A stretch of 28,017 bases of DNA, taken from positions 1 to 28,017 of IMG/VR virus record IMGVR_UViG_3300031669_000189; one strand, given 5' to 3'. The position numbers were made by a program, and so were the translations under genes. A model generated the notes under the pieces. It saw only the letters and a list, made by a program, of their open reading frames with translations. It had not been told where the DNA came from and did no database searches. Positions 6,743 through 15,391 of this stretch are shown in pieces (the stretch's first letter is position 1; each line of letters opens with the position of its first letter). This DNA is from a virus.

Positions 6743-7600
6743 TTAATTTATATAATTTATCATCATCGCCGCCCAAGTTCCTGTCGGCTTATATTTTAAT
6801 ACTAATGTTTCAAATTCGATTCTTCTTGATGCTGGAACATCTGCAAATTCAATATAAATAATTTCCCCATACACTCCGAGAGTGACATCGCCGCCTATAA
6901 AAAACACATGCTTCCAACATTGCGGCTGTATTTCTCCCATGATCGCCATTCCGCCTCCGTGATATGCGAATATATTTCCACAGATAGTTGAATAAGCAGA
7001 TTCACAATTCGGGATAGGTTCAATTTTAATCGCTGTTAGCCGATCAAATCTACCATCAACGGCATTCTCGTTTCCGTCAACCATATTTTCATTGCCATCG
7101 GCAGAGATAAAAGCCGGAGATTGATCATAAATCGGACCGTTGGCCAGGTAATATCCGCCCTTGACTCCGTCGATAGCGTTTTCATTTCCGTCAACTGCGT
7201 TTTCGTTGCCATCTACCATATAATAATCAGTATCAATAAATTGCGACGGGTCAACAGCTGGCCGGTTTCTGTGGACCTGTACATTAAATCCAGATTGATC
7301 AAAAATGCTTTGTAGATAATCAGGCCCAAGACTACCGGTAGAAGTTTTAGCTGTCAGCAGGTTTAGCCTGCGCTGCGCTTCTGTTAGACTGTCAACAAAT
7401 TGAATTCCAAATTCACGTTCCAAATCTGATAGATAGGCGGTCTTTAAAGGAGCTCTGATTGTTGTTATGCTTTTTAAAAAATTTCTTACAGCTTCTTTAT
7501 TTTTGGCGTTAGCTTCCAGGAATTTTAAAAAATCTCCGGTAGCATTCCAGGCCGCCCCCTCCGGCAGGAGCGACAAATTAACGTTAAGCAAATCAGACAT
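6743..7600 (-). CDS. Mu gp48-like baseplate protein (DUF2313) with DGNEN repeats
   Basis: The N-terminus matches the gp48/YmfQ family: LLNVNLSLLPEGAAW near the start, then LEREFGI and TEAQRRLNLLTAK. Family members are tail or baseplate proteins at the fibre attachment site. I choose the ATG at 7600, which overlaps the stop of the baseplate J gene by 8 bases; a frame extended to 7630 exists but adds ten unlikely residues. The length is 285 residues, longer than many relatives (about 190-200). The middle contains VDGNENAVDGNENAIDG (129-145) and a near copy at 167-183. The C-terminal half has a second domain ending with KPTGTWAAMMINYIN, similar in style to family ends. Confidence 0.85.
   Translation of the reverse strand: MSDLLNVNLSLLPEGAAWNATGDFLKFLEANAKNKEAVRNFLKSITTIRAPLKTAYLSDLEREFGIQFVDSLTEAQRRLNLLTAKTSTGSLGPDYLQSIFDQSGFNVQVHRNRPAVDPSQFIDTDYYMVDGNENAVDGNENAIDGVKGGYYLANGPIYDQSPAFISADGNENMVDGNENAVDGRFDRLTAIKIEPIPNCESAYSTICGNIFAYHGGGMAIMGEIQPQCWKHVFFIGGDVTLGVYGEIIYIEFADVPASRRIEFETLVLKYKPTGTWAAMMINYIN
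7052..7216 (-). repeat. DGNEN heptapeptide repeats in the gp48-like gene
   Basis: Two pairs of seven-residue units of the form xDGNENx lie at 7166-7216 and 7052-7102, separated by 63 bases. Each pair encodes (V/A)DGNEN(A/M)VDGNENA(I/V)DG. The codons differ between copies, so the protein sequence, not the DNA, appears conserved. Confidence 0.85.
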
Positions 7601-8741
7601 AGGACACCCCGCCAGTAGCAAGTTTTGCAAGCTCTCCTACTCCGAGAATGTATTTTGGTAAAAAAGTTGTTGACGATAATCCAAACGCCACCGACTCAAC
7701 TGAACCACCGGCAGCGGTTACAACTCCGTTAACTATGCATCCGGCGTCGGTATCCGTTATGATATCATTTTTTTTAGAAATCAAATCAAGGCCCTGGATG
7801 TACGGTTTTTTATTTCTGAAATATTCATCAACGGCAATGGAAATATTTTCCTTTACGACTGCCTCATTATCCACAACCAGGCCAGAAATTTGTAAATAAA
7901 ATTGAGTTCTGTAAATTGGCAATACTGATAATAAATCAACGTTAAGCGGCATTCTGGTCTGCAATCCGTTTTCATCATAAATTATTGAATATTCGACATC
8001 ATCCAATATGGCCTGTGGCGGTATCCCATCCGGATCGATATCAGACGTAACCTCGATATAAACCTGAATATCGCCCGGCTGTGGTAATGCGTAAGGGTAA
8101 GCCTCTTTTACTCCGCTCACCTCTTTTGACCAGGCCCGGTAGTCTGTGGTTGCTCCACCCTGTGGGGGAGTCTGTATTCTGGATAATATTCGATTTCTCC
8201 ATAACTCCAAATCTTCTTCTTCTGCCCCAACAACATCGACGGAGCTAATTGTTGCCGTAGTGGTTGCCCCGGCTACCGGTGACACGATCCCCATAGTTTG
8301 GCCGATATTAAGATTTCCCTGCACACCTACGGTCAGAGCAATTACAGGGATAACGGCAACCCCGCCATCGGTAACTATTGCAGAAAGTGACTGATATACT
8401 ACACCATTATCATTTCCGACAAACTGGGTAGATATCGGAATTAGCGTTGGATCAACTCCTGGAAGATCGACTGTCAATTGAGCTGCTACCGCCGGGTTTC
8501 TTGGGATCCCATATTCCTGTCCGAGTTGCGTCAATCCTTCCGCTGTTGCTGATATTGCCAATGCCTGTTTGGCTGCGTCAAAACCATATTTATACAAAAT
8601 TGTAAAATTCCCGGCTTCAACTCCGGACTGAACTCTTAAAAAGGCCACGTCCATTGGTGGTACTATTTGATTTAGTTCTGATTGATAATTTGCCAAATTA
8701 TCATCAAATATTTGTTGTGTTGTCGGTATTATTACTGCCAT
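7593..8741 (-). CDS. Baseplate J-like protein (Mu gp47)
   Basis: At 382 residues it has the expected size of Mu gp47 / P2 gpJ, the wedge protein that links the hub to the fibres. Visible family features are the N-terminal IPTTQQIFDDNLANYQSEL, the central AEGLTQLGQEYGIPR, GVQGNLNIGQ, and the strongly conserved EEEDLELWRNRILSRIQTPPQGG followed by DYRAWSKEVSGVKEAYPYA (cited as segments). No membrane segment. It lies between gp46- and gp48-like genes exactly as in Mu, with AAAGGAATAAAA before the ATG. Confidence 0.95.
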   Translation of the reverse strand: MAVIIPTTQQIFDDNLANYQSELNQIVPPMDVAFLRVQSGVEAGNFTILYKYGFDAAKQALAISATAEGLTQLGQEYGIPRNPAVAAQLTVDLPGVDPTLIPISTQFVGNDNGVVYQSLSAIVTDGGVAVIPVIALTVGVQGNLNIGQTMGIVSPVAGATTTATISSVDVVGAEEEDLELWRNRILSRIQTPPQGGATTDYRAWSKEVSGVKEAYPYALPQPGDIQVYIEVTSDIDPDGIPPQAILDDVEYSIIYDENGLQTRMPLNVDLLSVLPIYRTQFYLQISGLVVDNEAVVKENISIAVDEYFRNKKPYIQGLDLISKKNDIITDTDAGCIVNGVVTAAGGSVESVAFGLSSTTFLPKYILGVGELAKLATGGVSYV

Positions 8742-8743
8742 TT

Positions 8744-9199
8744 TTATTCCTTTCTATATGCTGGGTCGATCGCTTGAATCGTCCAGTTTATACCATTTTT
8801 TGATTCCAAAACATTCGACGGCGAACCGTCACCAGGTGGCTGAATTAGAATTTCAGTATCTATTCTATCGCCTGTTGGGTTGCTGATATTAACACCAATT
8901 GCCGAAGCAATAGAATTGTCAGTCATCCACGATAGCGCCTCCTCCGCCGATTCTCTAATTGCATTTATAGAATTTATAGTTATTGGTTTTTTTGTTTCCT
9001 CCTCATATCGGCTTCCAATTTTTTCGCTCTTTTTTTTCATTAGTACATTTCCAAACCATCCCAGTTTTGTATGCAGCGAAATGATAACAGCATTTTCAAG
9101 TCCGGCATCCATGACAGGTTGACCGCCACGAAAAACTAAATCAGCCCCATTTTCTGTTATAAATATTTTAGGATCACCCTGGTATAAATTGCGAATCAC
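8744..9199 (-). CDS. Mu gp46-like baseplate protein
   Basis: This 151-residue protein fits the phage GP46 family by length and pattern: an N-terminal FITENGADLVFRGGQPVMD, then GLENAVIISLHTKLGWFGN, and a C-terminal half with NPTGDRIDTEILIQPP. The family forms the baseplate wedge with gp47. The start is GTG at 9199 in a GTGA overlap with the gp45-like stop, preceded by GGAGG seven bases upstream; no ATG fits. Gene order gp45-46-47-48 supports the call. Confidence 0.9.
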   Translation of the reverse strand: MIRNLYQGDPKIFITENGADLVFRGGQPVMDAGLENAVIISLHTKLGWFGNVLMKKKSEKIGSRYEEETKKPITINSINAIRESAEEALSWMTDNSIASAIGVNISNPTGDRIDTEILIQPPGDGSPSNVLESKNGINWTIQAIDPAYRKE

Positions 9200-9702
9200 A
9201 AATTAACCTCCGCTACTTTTGATGCATCTATGCTGGCAGTGCTGGGGATAGCCGGAGGTATGGGTGGAGTACCGGATGACCCATGCACGTGTAGCAAAAA
9301 ATTATTATGGTCCTGTTTTAGTTGATCAAAGCCAGATTTTAAATTATTAAATGCTACGGCAAAATCAGTTCCTTTGTTTATTTGAATACTCCCGTCGGAC
9401 TTTAAAAATATTTCAGCCTTTAAAGTACCGGATTCATCGGTTGAGTAAATCCGATATTCTCCCGGGCCCGTCTCACCTGGTAGTTTTTCCAGATTAAAAG
9501 AGGTTCCTATTTTGTAGGCCTGGCCAGATTTTGTCAAATTTACTTTTGTACCGTTAGGAGGATTTGTATCAACTCCGAAGCCGGGAAACGCCTGCACCTC
9601 CTGGATATCATTAGGATCGGTTATCTGCACCTTTAACATTAAGACAGCGTTCTTTCCGTCTTTATTTTTTTTTCTTTCGCTACCAACTACAACACCTATC
9701 AT
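9196..9702 (-). CDS. Baseplate spike (Mu gp45 / gpV-like) with HxH tip motif
   Basis: This 168-residue protein has an N-terminal OB-fold-like region (residues 1-80), a short beta-helical region (about 85-115: GSIQINKGTDF) and a C-terminal FDQLKQDHNNFLLHVHG followed by a proline-rich end. Mu gp45 and P2 gpV form the trimeric membrane-piercing spike, and HxH motifs in such proteins bind iron near the tip; HVH is at 138-140. The position between the hub and gp46-like genes matches Mu. Whether the HVH here is at the apex cannot be seen from sequence. Confidence 0.85.
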   Translation of the reverse strand: MIGVVVGSERKKNKDGKNAVLMLKVQITDPNDIQEVQAFPGFGVDTNPPNGTKVNLTKSGQAYKIGTSFNLEKLPGETGPGEYRIYSTDESGTLKAEIFLKSDGSIQINKGTDFAVAFNNLKSGFDQLKQDHNNFLLHVHGSSGTPPIPPAIPSTASIDASKVAEVNL

Positions 9703-9709
9703 ATTACCT

Positions 9710-10909
9710 CTAATATTTTTTTACTACTGATAATGTAGTTTGTTTTCCTGAATTACTCATTGAGAATTCAACCGCCTTAATCAATAAATTTATCCCATCC
9801 GGGAAACCGGCAGTTTCTGATTTTAATATCATTCTGGTATTTTTTTTATAGAGATTTCCATTGGGATCGCGCCAACCAGAAACCTGTAAAGAAATATTAA
9901 ACGAATCTGCCCGGGCCTTATCTCTTTTCCAATCTGCCGAATCTTTTATATTTGCGTCCGTTGTATCATCAGCGGTAAAAGTCATTTTTCTGACTTTTGG
10001 TATTTCATTGTCAATACTGATTGCGCTGTTTGATGAATTGCCTGGACTTTGCCCGATTGCTTTGTAGGTATTAAAAATTGATCTACCATCATAGTTTATT
10101 GCCGGGATTGATAAAAGATAATTGCCACCCTCTTCGAGTGTAAACAATGGTGCCGAAGTTGTGCCAGTCCAGAAAACAAGCTGCCCTTTTTCATTTGATG
10201 AAATAAGCAATCCTCTTTGAGTGGCAAGGTTTGCCAAAAATTGCCCGACTGACTCTGTTGGCTCTATTGTTACCCTGTCAAACACTGGACCGGGATCATT
10301 ATCAAAAATAATATCAAGTGAAAAAGGCGAAAGTATTGATTTTGAAATATCTTTAATATTCATATTTGAAAATTCATAAGGCGGAGATGAAACGGAATCT
10401 ATAATGTCGGCCGTTTTTGTCCAGCCTTCAAGTTTTATAATTCTTTTTGTTTGCGAAAGTTCAGGGGAAACATTATATAAAATTCCATTATCAATAATAT
10501 TTCCGCCAATATAAACAAGTGACTCATTATAAGAGTAAGGTTTAAAAATATCAACTATTTCTTTATCTTTTATATTATATGCCATTGAGCAGTTCCAGCC
10601 ATCGGCGATCACATCCATTGCCTGGTTGAGCCGAAAATTTTCAAAGCCCTCAAATTCTTTTCCTTTTATTACAATGGTTAGCTGATCTTTTTCTTTACCA
10701 GGAATAAATAATTTATTGTTGTCAATTATTTTTCGATCAACTTCAATTAAATCCGGAATAAGAAAAACTTGCCCAGTATAAATTAAGCGTTCATCTTGAA
10801 TTATTTCACGGTTGGCTTCGAGTATTAGTTTGTATTTGTGGCCATCGCCATAAAGCTTTGATGCAATCCTCCACAGAGAGTCACCTTTAACTACAGTATA
10901 TTTTTTCAT
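9710..10909 (-). CDS. LysM plus baseplate hub protein (Mu gpP/gp44-like)
   Basis: Residues 1-52 form a LysM domain (YTVVKGDSLWRIASKLYGDG and GQVFLIP), the fold of the small P2 gpX protein. The remainder (about 70-399) resembles the gpP/gp44-type hub: an FEGFENFRLNQAMDVIADGW segment, an ISKSILSPFSL region, VGQFLANLATQRGLL and QLVFW. In Mu and P2 the LysM protein and the hub are separate or differently joined, so this is a fused form. The start ATG overlaps the stop of the gpN-like gene (ATGA). It forms the hub below the tail tube. Confidence 0.88.
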   Translation of the reverse strand: MKKYTVVKGDSLWRIASKLYGDGHKYKLILEANREIIQDERLIYTGQVFLIPDLIEVDRKIIDNNKLFIPGKEKDQLTIVIKGKEFEGFENFRLNQAMDVIADGWNCSMAYNIKDKEIVDIFKPYSYNESLVYIGGNIIDNGILYNVSPELSQTKRIIKLEGWTKTADIIDSVSSPPYEFSNMNIKDISKSILSPFSLDIIFDNDPGPVFDRVTIEPTESVGQFLANLATQRGLLISSNEKGQLVFWTGTTSAPLFTLEEGGNYLLSIPAINYDGRSIFNTYKAIGQSPGNSSNSAISIDNEIPKVRKMTFTADDTTDANIKDSADWKRDKARADSFNISLQVSGWRDPNGNLYKKNTRMILKSETAGFPDGINLLIKAVEFSMSNSGKQTTLSVVKKY

Positions 10910-12165
10910 ATAAAAACAGATACCTCTCTTCCGGCCGGTAATAATAATATTTCGTTGCCGTGCAAGTCGTTAGTTTCTATAAAAAAATCAATTGTACCAT
11001 TATCCAAATTCCCATAACTATTAGCACAAACTGTTAAAATACTTGTTTGAGATTCAAGAATAATAATCTTTTCTATTTTTAGATTTGTTGAATTATTAAG
11101 CAGCGATCTAACCGCAGTAAAAAGAGAATTAAATAATTGCGGGTAAGTTGTCGACTGGCTAATATATTGCAAGTCTATCGGTGAGGAATTAAATAAAACT
11201 TGCTGATTATCAAAACTATTTGTCATTAGTTCAAACATGGAAATTATTGAACCAATTACAAGAACAGAATCATTCCTGTTCTGAAGTTCTCCCGATACGG
11301 AAGAAAGTATTGCCCCAGCAACAGCGGAGCCGGCAGCGATTTCATTCGTTAAAGCAGTATTTTTTGATTCAATTGATGAATCGGGAATTACAAAATTTAA
11401 TAACTGATTTAGAAGATCGTTATATATAGAGATTCTTACTTTTATGCTATCGATAGCATAAACCGGCACTTGAATATAATTTATCAATTGACCTACCATG
11501 GCGACAGGATCAAAAATTGGAGAATTAATCGTATTTAAAAAAGCGGCTTCTATGCTGGAGAAAAGATTAAAAATATCTTCATCGTTTTTTGCTAATTCAG
11601 ATAATGAAGATTTTGATAATGAAAAAATATTTCTTGCAGCTGTAATTATCGATTGCCTTGTTTCTGCGGTTGAAATATCAACGCTATCCTCAAAGCCTGA
11701 AATTGATGATTGATTAAAATTATCTATATTCGCGATTACCTCATTGGCACTTTGGGCCTGCGAAATTGTTGCCGACTCTCCGCTGTCTTTTTGCCACTGC
11801 GTTGATACCTGGGTCATATTACCGTTTCCAACCGGGTCGACGGTTTCAGTAGCAGATAACAATTGAAGTTTTTGAAATCCCCAGACTGGATGTCTTACAT
11901 CCCATGGCCCGGACTCGGCGAATAACGTTTGAACAAACTGTGCCCCGACAATGTCATGATCCTGCCCGGTAAAAAATAAATCAAGCGGGAAAATAAAATC
12001 ATCAGATTTTAAATCCTGAGTAACAGTTCCATTGACGTCTGGATAAGAAAATATTCCTACTTTTTTATTAAACTGTCTAGTTGCCGATCTCCAGATAGCA
12101 TTAAACACCTGTCCACTCGGGGATGTCAAAACTACAAATTCGGAAATTCTATCTTTCCAACTCAA
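10906..12165 (-). CDS. Mu gpN-like tail/DNA circularisation protein
   Basis: The N-terminal 110 residues show the DNA_circ_N pattern: MSWKDRI, SPSGQVFNAIW, FSYPDVNG, QDLKSDDFIF, FTGQDHD, FAESGPWDVRHPVWGFQKLQLL. In Mu, gpN is a tail and baseplate component once described as a DNA circularisation protein. The middle is low in recognisable motifs, mainly helical. The start is TTG at 12165, in a TTGA overlap with the tape-measure stop, with GGGGGTG upstream; no ATG lies near enough to keep the conserved N-terminus. Length 419 is slightly below Mu gpN (about 490). Confidence 0.88.
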   Translation of the reverse strand: MSWKDRISEFVVLTSPSGQVFNAIWRSATRQFNKKVGIFSYPDVNGTVTQDLKSDDFIFPLDLFFTGQDHDIVGAQFVQTLFAESGPWDVRHPVWGFQKLQLLSATETVDPVGNGNMTQVSTQWQKDSGESATISQAQSANEVIANIDNFNQSSISGFEDSVDISTAETRQSIITAARNIFSLSKSSLSELAKNDEDIFNLFSSIEAAFLNTINSPIFDPVAMVGQLINYIQVPVYAIDSIKVRISIYNDLLNQLLNFVIPDSSIESKNTALTNEIAAGSAVAGAILSSVSGELQNRNDSVLVIGSIISMFELMTNSFDNQQVLFNSSPIDLQYISQSTTYPQLFNSLFTAVRSLLNNSTNLKIEKIIILESQTSILTVCANSYGNLDNGTIDFFIETNDLHGNEILLLPAGREVSVFI

Positions 12166-14420
12166 GGATTCACCCCCTGCAATTTTAAATTTATACCGGG
12201 GGCCGGGTTATCATTTGATAATTTTGAACCAACTGGAGCCCCATTAATATCGAGGGTTACCCTGGATTCATTTATATTTTTCCCACCGTTTTCGCCTGCT
12301 GGAGATTCTGGCAAAATTGGCTTTGCAGCTTCGGCCGATACAAATTCCCTGACAGCATTTATTCCTTGGACTGCGCTCTCAAGTCCGGCCACGTCGATTT
12401 TTAGGAATTTCCCCACCTTGGCAACAAATCCAATTATGCCAGCAGCCATCCTGCCAAAAATATTTAAAATGATATCAGCAAATCCAAAAAATACTTTTTT
12501 TATAAATCCTATCGATGCAAAAAATCCAGTTTTTAATGCCTCCCATGTTATGTTTGCTGCCGTAGTTATTCCACCCCATAGCTTAACAAAGAATTCCGAT
12601 AGTGGTTTCCAGTGTTTTATTATCAATGCAGGGATTGCTATCATTGGAGCAAACATAACTCCAGCCGTGGCGATAAAAGGATTGTCAAGCAATTTAGAAA
12701 ACCAATCCCACGCTAATTTTAAAGCCCCAACAACTTTGTGCCAATTTTGAACTAATGCAACGATAGCCACAACCAGAATTCCAACTGCTGCAATTATTAA
12801 CCCGATAGGATTAGCTGTTAATATAACATTTAATACAATTTGAATCGCTGCCCATATTTTAGTTGCCAGAATAATTGCCCCAATAGCAATGGCTAAAGGT
12901 TTTAAAAACTTTACAATTGGGGTTATCGCTCTTATAAATACAGTAGCTACTTTGATTATTAAATTAAACCCTTTCAATAATCCATTTAGCATTCCACCCG
13001 CTTTTTTCCCACTCGGTATAAATCCAGAAAAAATAACTTTAGCTAAATTCAAAACAGCTTTTCCTAAATCAATAATTGATTTAAATATTTTTTTAACTAT
13101 AGGAATAGTTCCTTTAATTATTTTAATGAATCCGAAAAAACCTTTCTTTAATGGGTCGAAGTTTATTTTTTTTACAGCGGTAACAATAAATGATAAAAAC
13201 TTTCTTATAGGTTCAAAGTTTATTTTTCTTACGATATCGGTAACAAAAGAAATTGCATTACTGATATCGTTTTTAAAAACGTCCATAAACTTAAAGCCCA
13301 ATTCAATTGATGCCGATTTTAACGATGCTAATCTATTTTGAATTGATGTTCTCATTCTTTCGGCTGTTTTCTGCGCCGTTCCGCCTGCGTTAAGAAGCTC
13401 ATCCCGAAAGTTCCTTATTGATTTTGTGCCAGAGTCCAAAAGAACATTTATGCCAGTAACAGAACGCGCACCAAATACTGTCGCAAGTGCTGCCGTTTTT
13501 TGAGCCGTTCCCATCCCGATAAGTCCTTTTTCAAAATCCGAAAGGATATCAACGACATCTCTAAAATTACCTTGCGCATCTTGCGTCCTGATATTCATTT
13601 TGTTAAGAACATCTCCGGCCTCTGCGGTCGGACTTGCAAGCCTTAACATAATATTTCTTAACATGGTCCCAGATTCTGCGCCCTTCACCCCGCTATTAGC
13701 CATTACTCCGGCAAGTGCATTAAAACTTTCAAGGCTCTGTCCGGCAGCCGTAAACGCAGAAGCGCCTTTTTTTACCGACTCAAAAAGTGTTATTAAATCA
13801 GTATTGGAACTATTCATAGTTTTAGCCATGACATCATTTAGGCGGTTATAATTATTTAAAAGCTTGCCAGTATCATTAGTCATTAATCCAAATGCGCCTA
13901 AAGAGTCACTAGCAATATCGGTTGCGGTAGCCAAATCAGAATTTGCCAGTGTGGCCAGGTCGGCAGTCGGCCTTAACGATGTCATGGCCTGGTCGGCATT
14001 AAATCCAGCCATGGCTAAAAATTCCAAACCTGCCCCCGCCTCTGCCGCAGTAAACTCAACTGCTGCACCAACATCGCGGGCAGTTTTTTCTAATGCCAGT
14101 AATGTGTCTTGCCCTTCTTTTGTGTTTAGGTTAAGCCCTTTAAACTTTGACGATGCGGAAGTTATTGATTGATCAAGATCAACAAATTCCTGGCCGACTG
14201 CACGAATGCCACTTATCAGAAGAGAAATTCCTTTTTGAATAATGTTAGCTGATAGTATTCCTTTTACGATATTTCCAAATCCTGCCGCCCCCCTTGAAGC
14301 TTTTGAAAATGAGCTTCTAGAGCTTTCCCCGAATTTGTTAACGCCTTTTGTCATTAACCCAAATTTTGAGGAAACTCCGTCTTTAGCAGTAAAACCTAAC
14401 GCAATCGCAAAATCAGGCAT
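12162..14420 (-). CDS. Tail tape-measure protein (TP901 family)
   Basis: At 752 residues this is the largest gene of the window. The TP901-type core is clear: TAAEAGAGLEFLAMAGFN at about 124-141, preceded by ARDVGAAVEF and followed by SDLATATDIASDSLGAFGL. The protein sets tail length and is ejected with DNA. After about 370 it is very hydrophobic, with several possible membrane helices (about 480-560), as usual for this class. A 19-residue unit (KINFEP, KINFDP) occurs twice around 390-425. Its ATG overlaps the end of the frameshifted chaperone extension. Confidence 0.95.
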   Translation of the reverse strand: MPDFAIALGFTAKDGVSSKFGLMTKGVNKFGESSRSSFSKASRGAAGFGNIVKGILSANIIQKGISLLISGIRAVGQEFVDLDQSITSASSKFKGLNLNTKEGQDTLLALEKTARDVGAAVEFTAAEAGAGLEFLAMAGFNADQAMTSLRPTADLATLANSDLATATDIASDSLGAFGLMTNDTGKLLNNYNRLNDVMAKTMNSSNTDLITLFESVKKGASAFTAAGQSLESFNALAGVMANSGVKGAESGTMLRNIMLRLASPTAEAGDVLNKMNIRTQDAQGNFRDVVDILSDFEKGLIGMGTAQKTAALATVFGARSVTGINVLLDSGTKSIRNFRDELLNAGGTAQKTAERMRTSIQNRLASLKSASIELGFKFMDVFKNDISNAISFVTDIVRKINFEPIRKFLSFIVTAVKKINFDPLKKGFFGFIKIIKGTIPIVKKIFKSIIDLGKAVLNLAKVIFSGFIPSGKKAGGMLNGLLKGFNLIIKVATVFIRAITPIVKFLKPLAIAIGAIILATKIWAAIQIVLNVILTANPIGLIIAAVGILVVAIVALVQNWHKVVGALKLAWDWFSKLLDNPFIATAGVMFAPMIAIPALIIKHWKPLSEFFVKLWGGITTAANITWEALKTGFFASIGFIKKVFFGFADIILNIFGRMAAGIIGFVAKVGKFLKIDVAGLESAVQGINAVREFVSAEAAKPILPESPAGENGGKNINESRVTLDINGAPVGSKLSNDNPAPGINLKLQGVNP

Positions 14421-14984
14421 TCTCGCTATCCCTTATTATTTCATGCCACGAATTCCAGTATTTCAACCAGTACCAATCCATCTTTTGAATCTCCGACGGG
14501 GAAACCTTCCGATAAAAAAGATTCCCCATCATCTGATTTAGGCGGTCGGCTATACCGCCGTTAAGAAAAAAAGCGCTATCCCTTCCATGTACATAAGGTC
14601 TGCAGTTTTAATTTCCGACACAACAGGTTCGCCCATTCCGCATAAAACACCCATTAGTGAATACACACGCTTATGAATTATTGTTTCCCCGTGGCCGTCC
14701 ATTCCTTTTTTTGCTTCACCACTTAATGTTTTATATGTCAGCTCTTTGATTGAAGCGTCTCCACCAAGTGGAGTTTTTAATTTTTGTGTAATGCTTCCGT
14801 CGCTGTTTATCATTAGCCTACCAAGCATGATCCCTTTTTCTATTTTATCAATTTGAGCCTGCACATTTTTTTTAGTTGTTTCATCCGATATATTATCAAT
14901 ATCAAAATCATAACAATCAAAAAAAATATCAAGTTGTTTTTTTGCTGTCTCTTTCGAAATAATATTTTTTTTAAACATGCTCAT
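14413..14984 (-). CDS. Tail assembly chaperone long form via -1 frameshift, 190 aa
   Basis: The long form uses 140 codons of the zero frame up to the slippery site at 14565-14571, then 50 codons in the -1 frame to TGA at 14413-14415. The extension begins LNGGIADRLNQMMG and continues with YRKVSPSEIQKMDWYWLKYW, so it is rich in tryptophan and tyrosine, as usual for the long chaperone of contractile-tail phages (P2 E+E', Mu-like pairs). It ends three bases inside the tape-measure gene it helps to fold. The extension has no start codon with a binding site of its own, which supports a frameshift. Confidence 0.88.
14541..14571 (-). promoter_or_regulatory. Programmed -1 frameshift signal
   Basis: Read on the - strand the heptamer T TTT TTC (14571-14565) sits in the correct frame for the X XXY YYZ rule. 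A 5-base spacer (14564-14560) is followed by GGCGGT (14559-14554), a 7-base loop (14553-14547) and ACCGCC (14546-14541), a perfect 6-bp stem. The zero-frame stop TAG lies in the loop. The hepta-T tract sits four codons before the stop. Confidence 0.88.
14550..14984 (-). CDS. Tail assembly chaperone, short form, 144 aa
   Basis: The zero-frame product stops at TAG (14550-14552). The protein is acidic with a helical N-terminus and resembles the short chaperone by position (between tube and tape measure) and by size. Motif-level family identity is not clear. The binding site AAGGAG lies 6 bases before the ATG at 14984; a second ATG two codons later could also be used. It would coat the hydrophobic tape measure together with the long form. 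Confidence 0.82.
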   Translation of the reverse strand: MSMFKKNIISKETAKKQLDIFFDCYDFDIDNISDETTKKNVQAQIDKIEKGIMLGRLMINSDGSITQKLKTPLGGDASIKELTYKTLSGEAKKGMDGHGETIIHKRVYSLMGVLCGMGEPVVSEIKTADLMYMEGIALFFLTAV

Positions 14985-14993
14985 TTTATCTCC

Positions 14994-15380
14994 TTACAGT
15001 ATTGTCCAGCCATTGACTGGAGCCAAAGAAAAAGTAAATATCCCGTCCATAGTCGTGTAAGTTGAATCTCCGACAAACCAGGCAGACCCGATATATTTTA
15101 TTCCACCGGCTAATTCAAGAACCACGTTAACAGATTCCCCGGCATCAGCAATTCCTTTTAGGCGGTTGGAAACGATTGAATCGGCAACTCTTACCTGTAT
15201 ACCATCAAGCATTTCCGCCCTTCTTGTTTGTTTTAGAGTTGTACCACCACCTCCGCCATTTGGCAAGGCCTCATTATCATATGCAGCTACATTGACGGTG
15301 ATATCAGTATCATTTACAATCGCATAGGTGACACCGACCATTGTTATTTTTTTTAATGTTCCAACATTTCCTCTTCCCAT
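14994..15380 (-). CDS. Tail tube protein (Mu gpM-like)
   Basis: The 128-residue protein lies directly after the sheath, where the tube gene is found in Mu-like phages, and its beta-rich pattern (MVGVTYAIVNDTDITVN, VADSIVSNRLKGIADAGESVNVVLELAGGIKYIG) fits the family. The tube is the inner channel of the contractile tail. A run of five glycines (PNGGGGGTT at about 41-49) forms a flexible loop. The ATG is preceded by AAGGGGG. Confidence 0.88.
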   Translation of the reverse strand: MGRGNVGTLKKITMVGVTYAIVNDTDITVNVAAYDNEALPNGGGGGTTLKQTRRAEMLDGIQVRVADSIVSNRLKGIADAGESVNVVLELAGGIKYIGSAWFVGDSTYTTMDGIFTFSLAPVNGWTIL

Positions 15381-15391
15381 CGTATACCCCC

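Noticed and set aside
13154-13230. 57-bp near-repeat (KINFEP / KINFDP) in the tape-measure gene
   Set aside because: Short internal repeats are usual in tape-measure proteins and change tail length only slightly; not treated as a separate finding.
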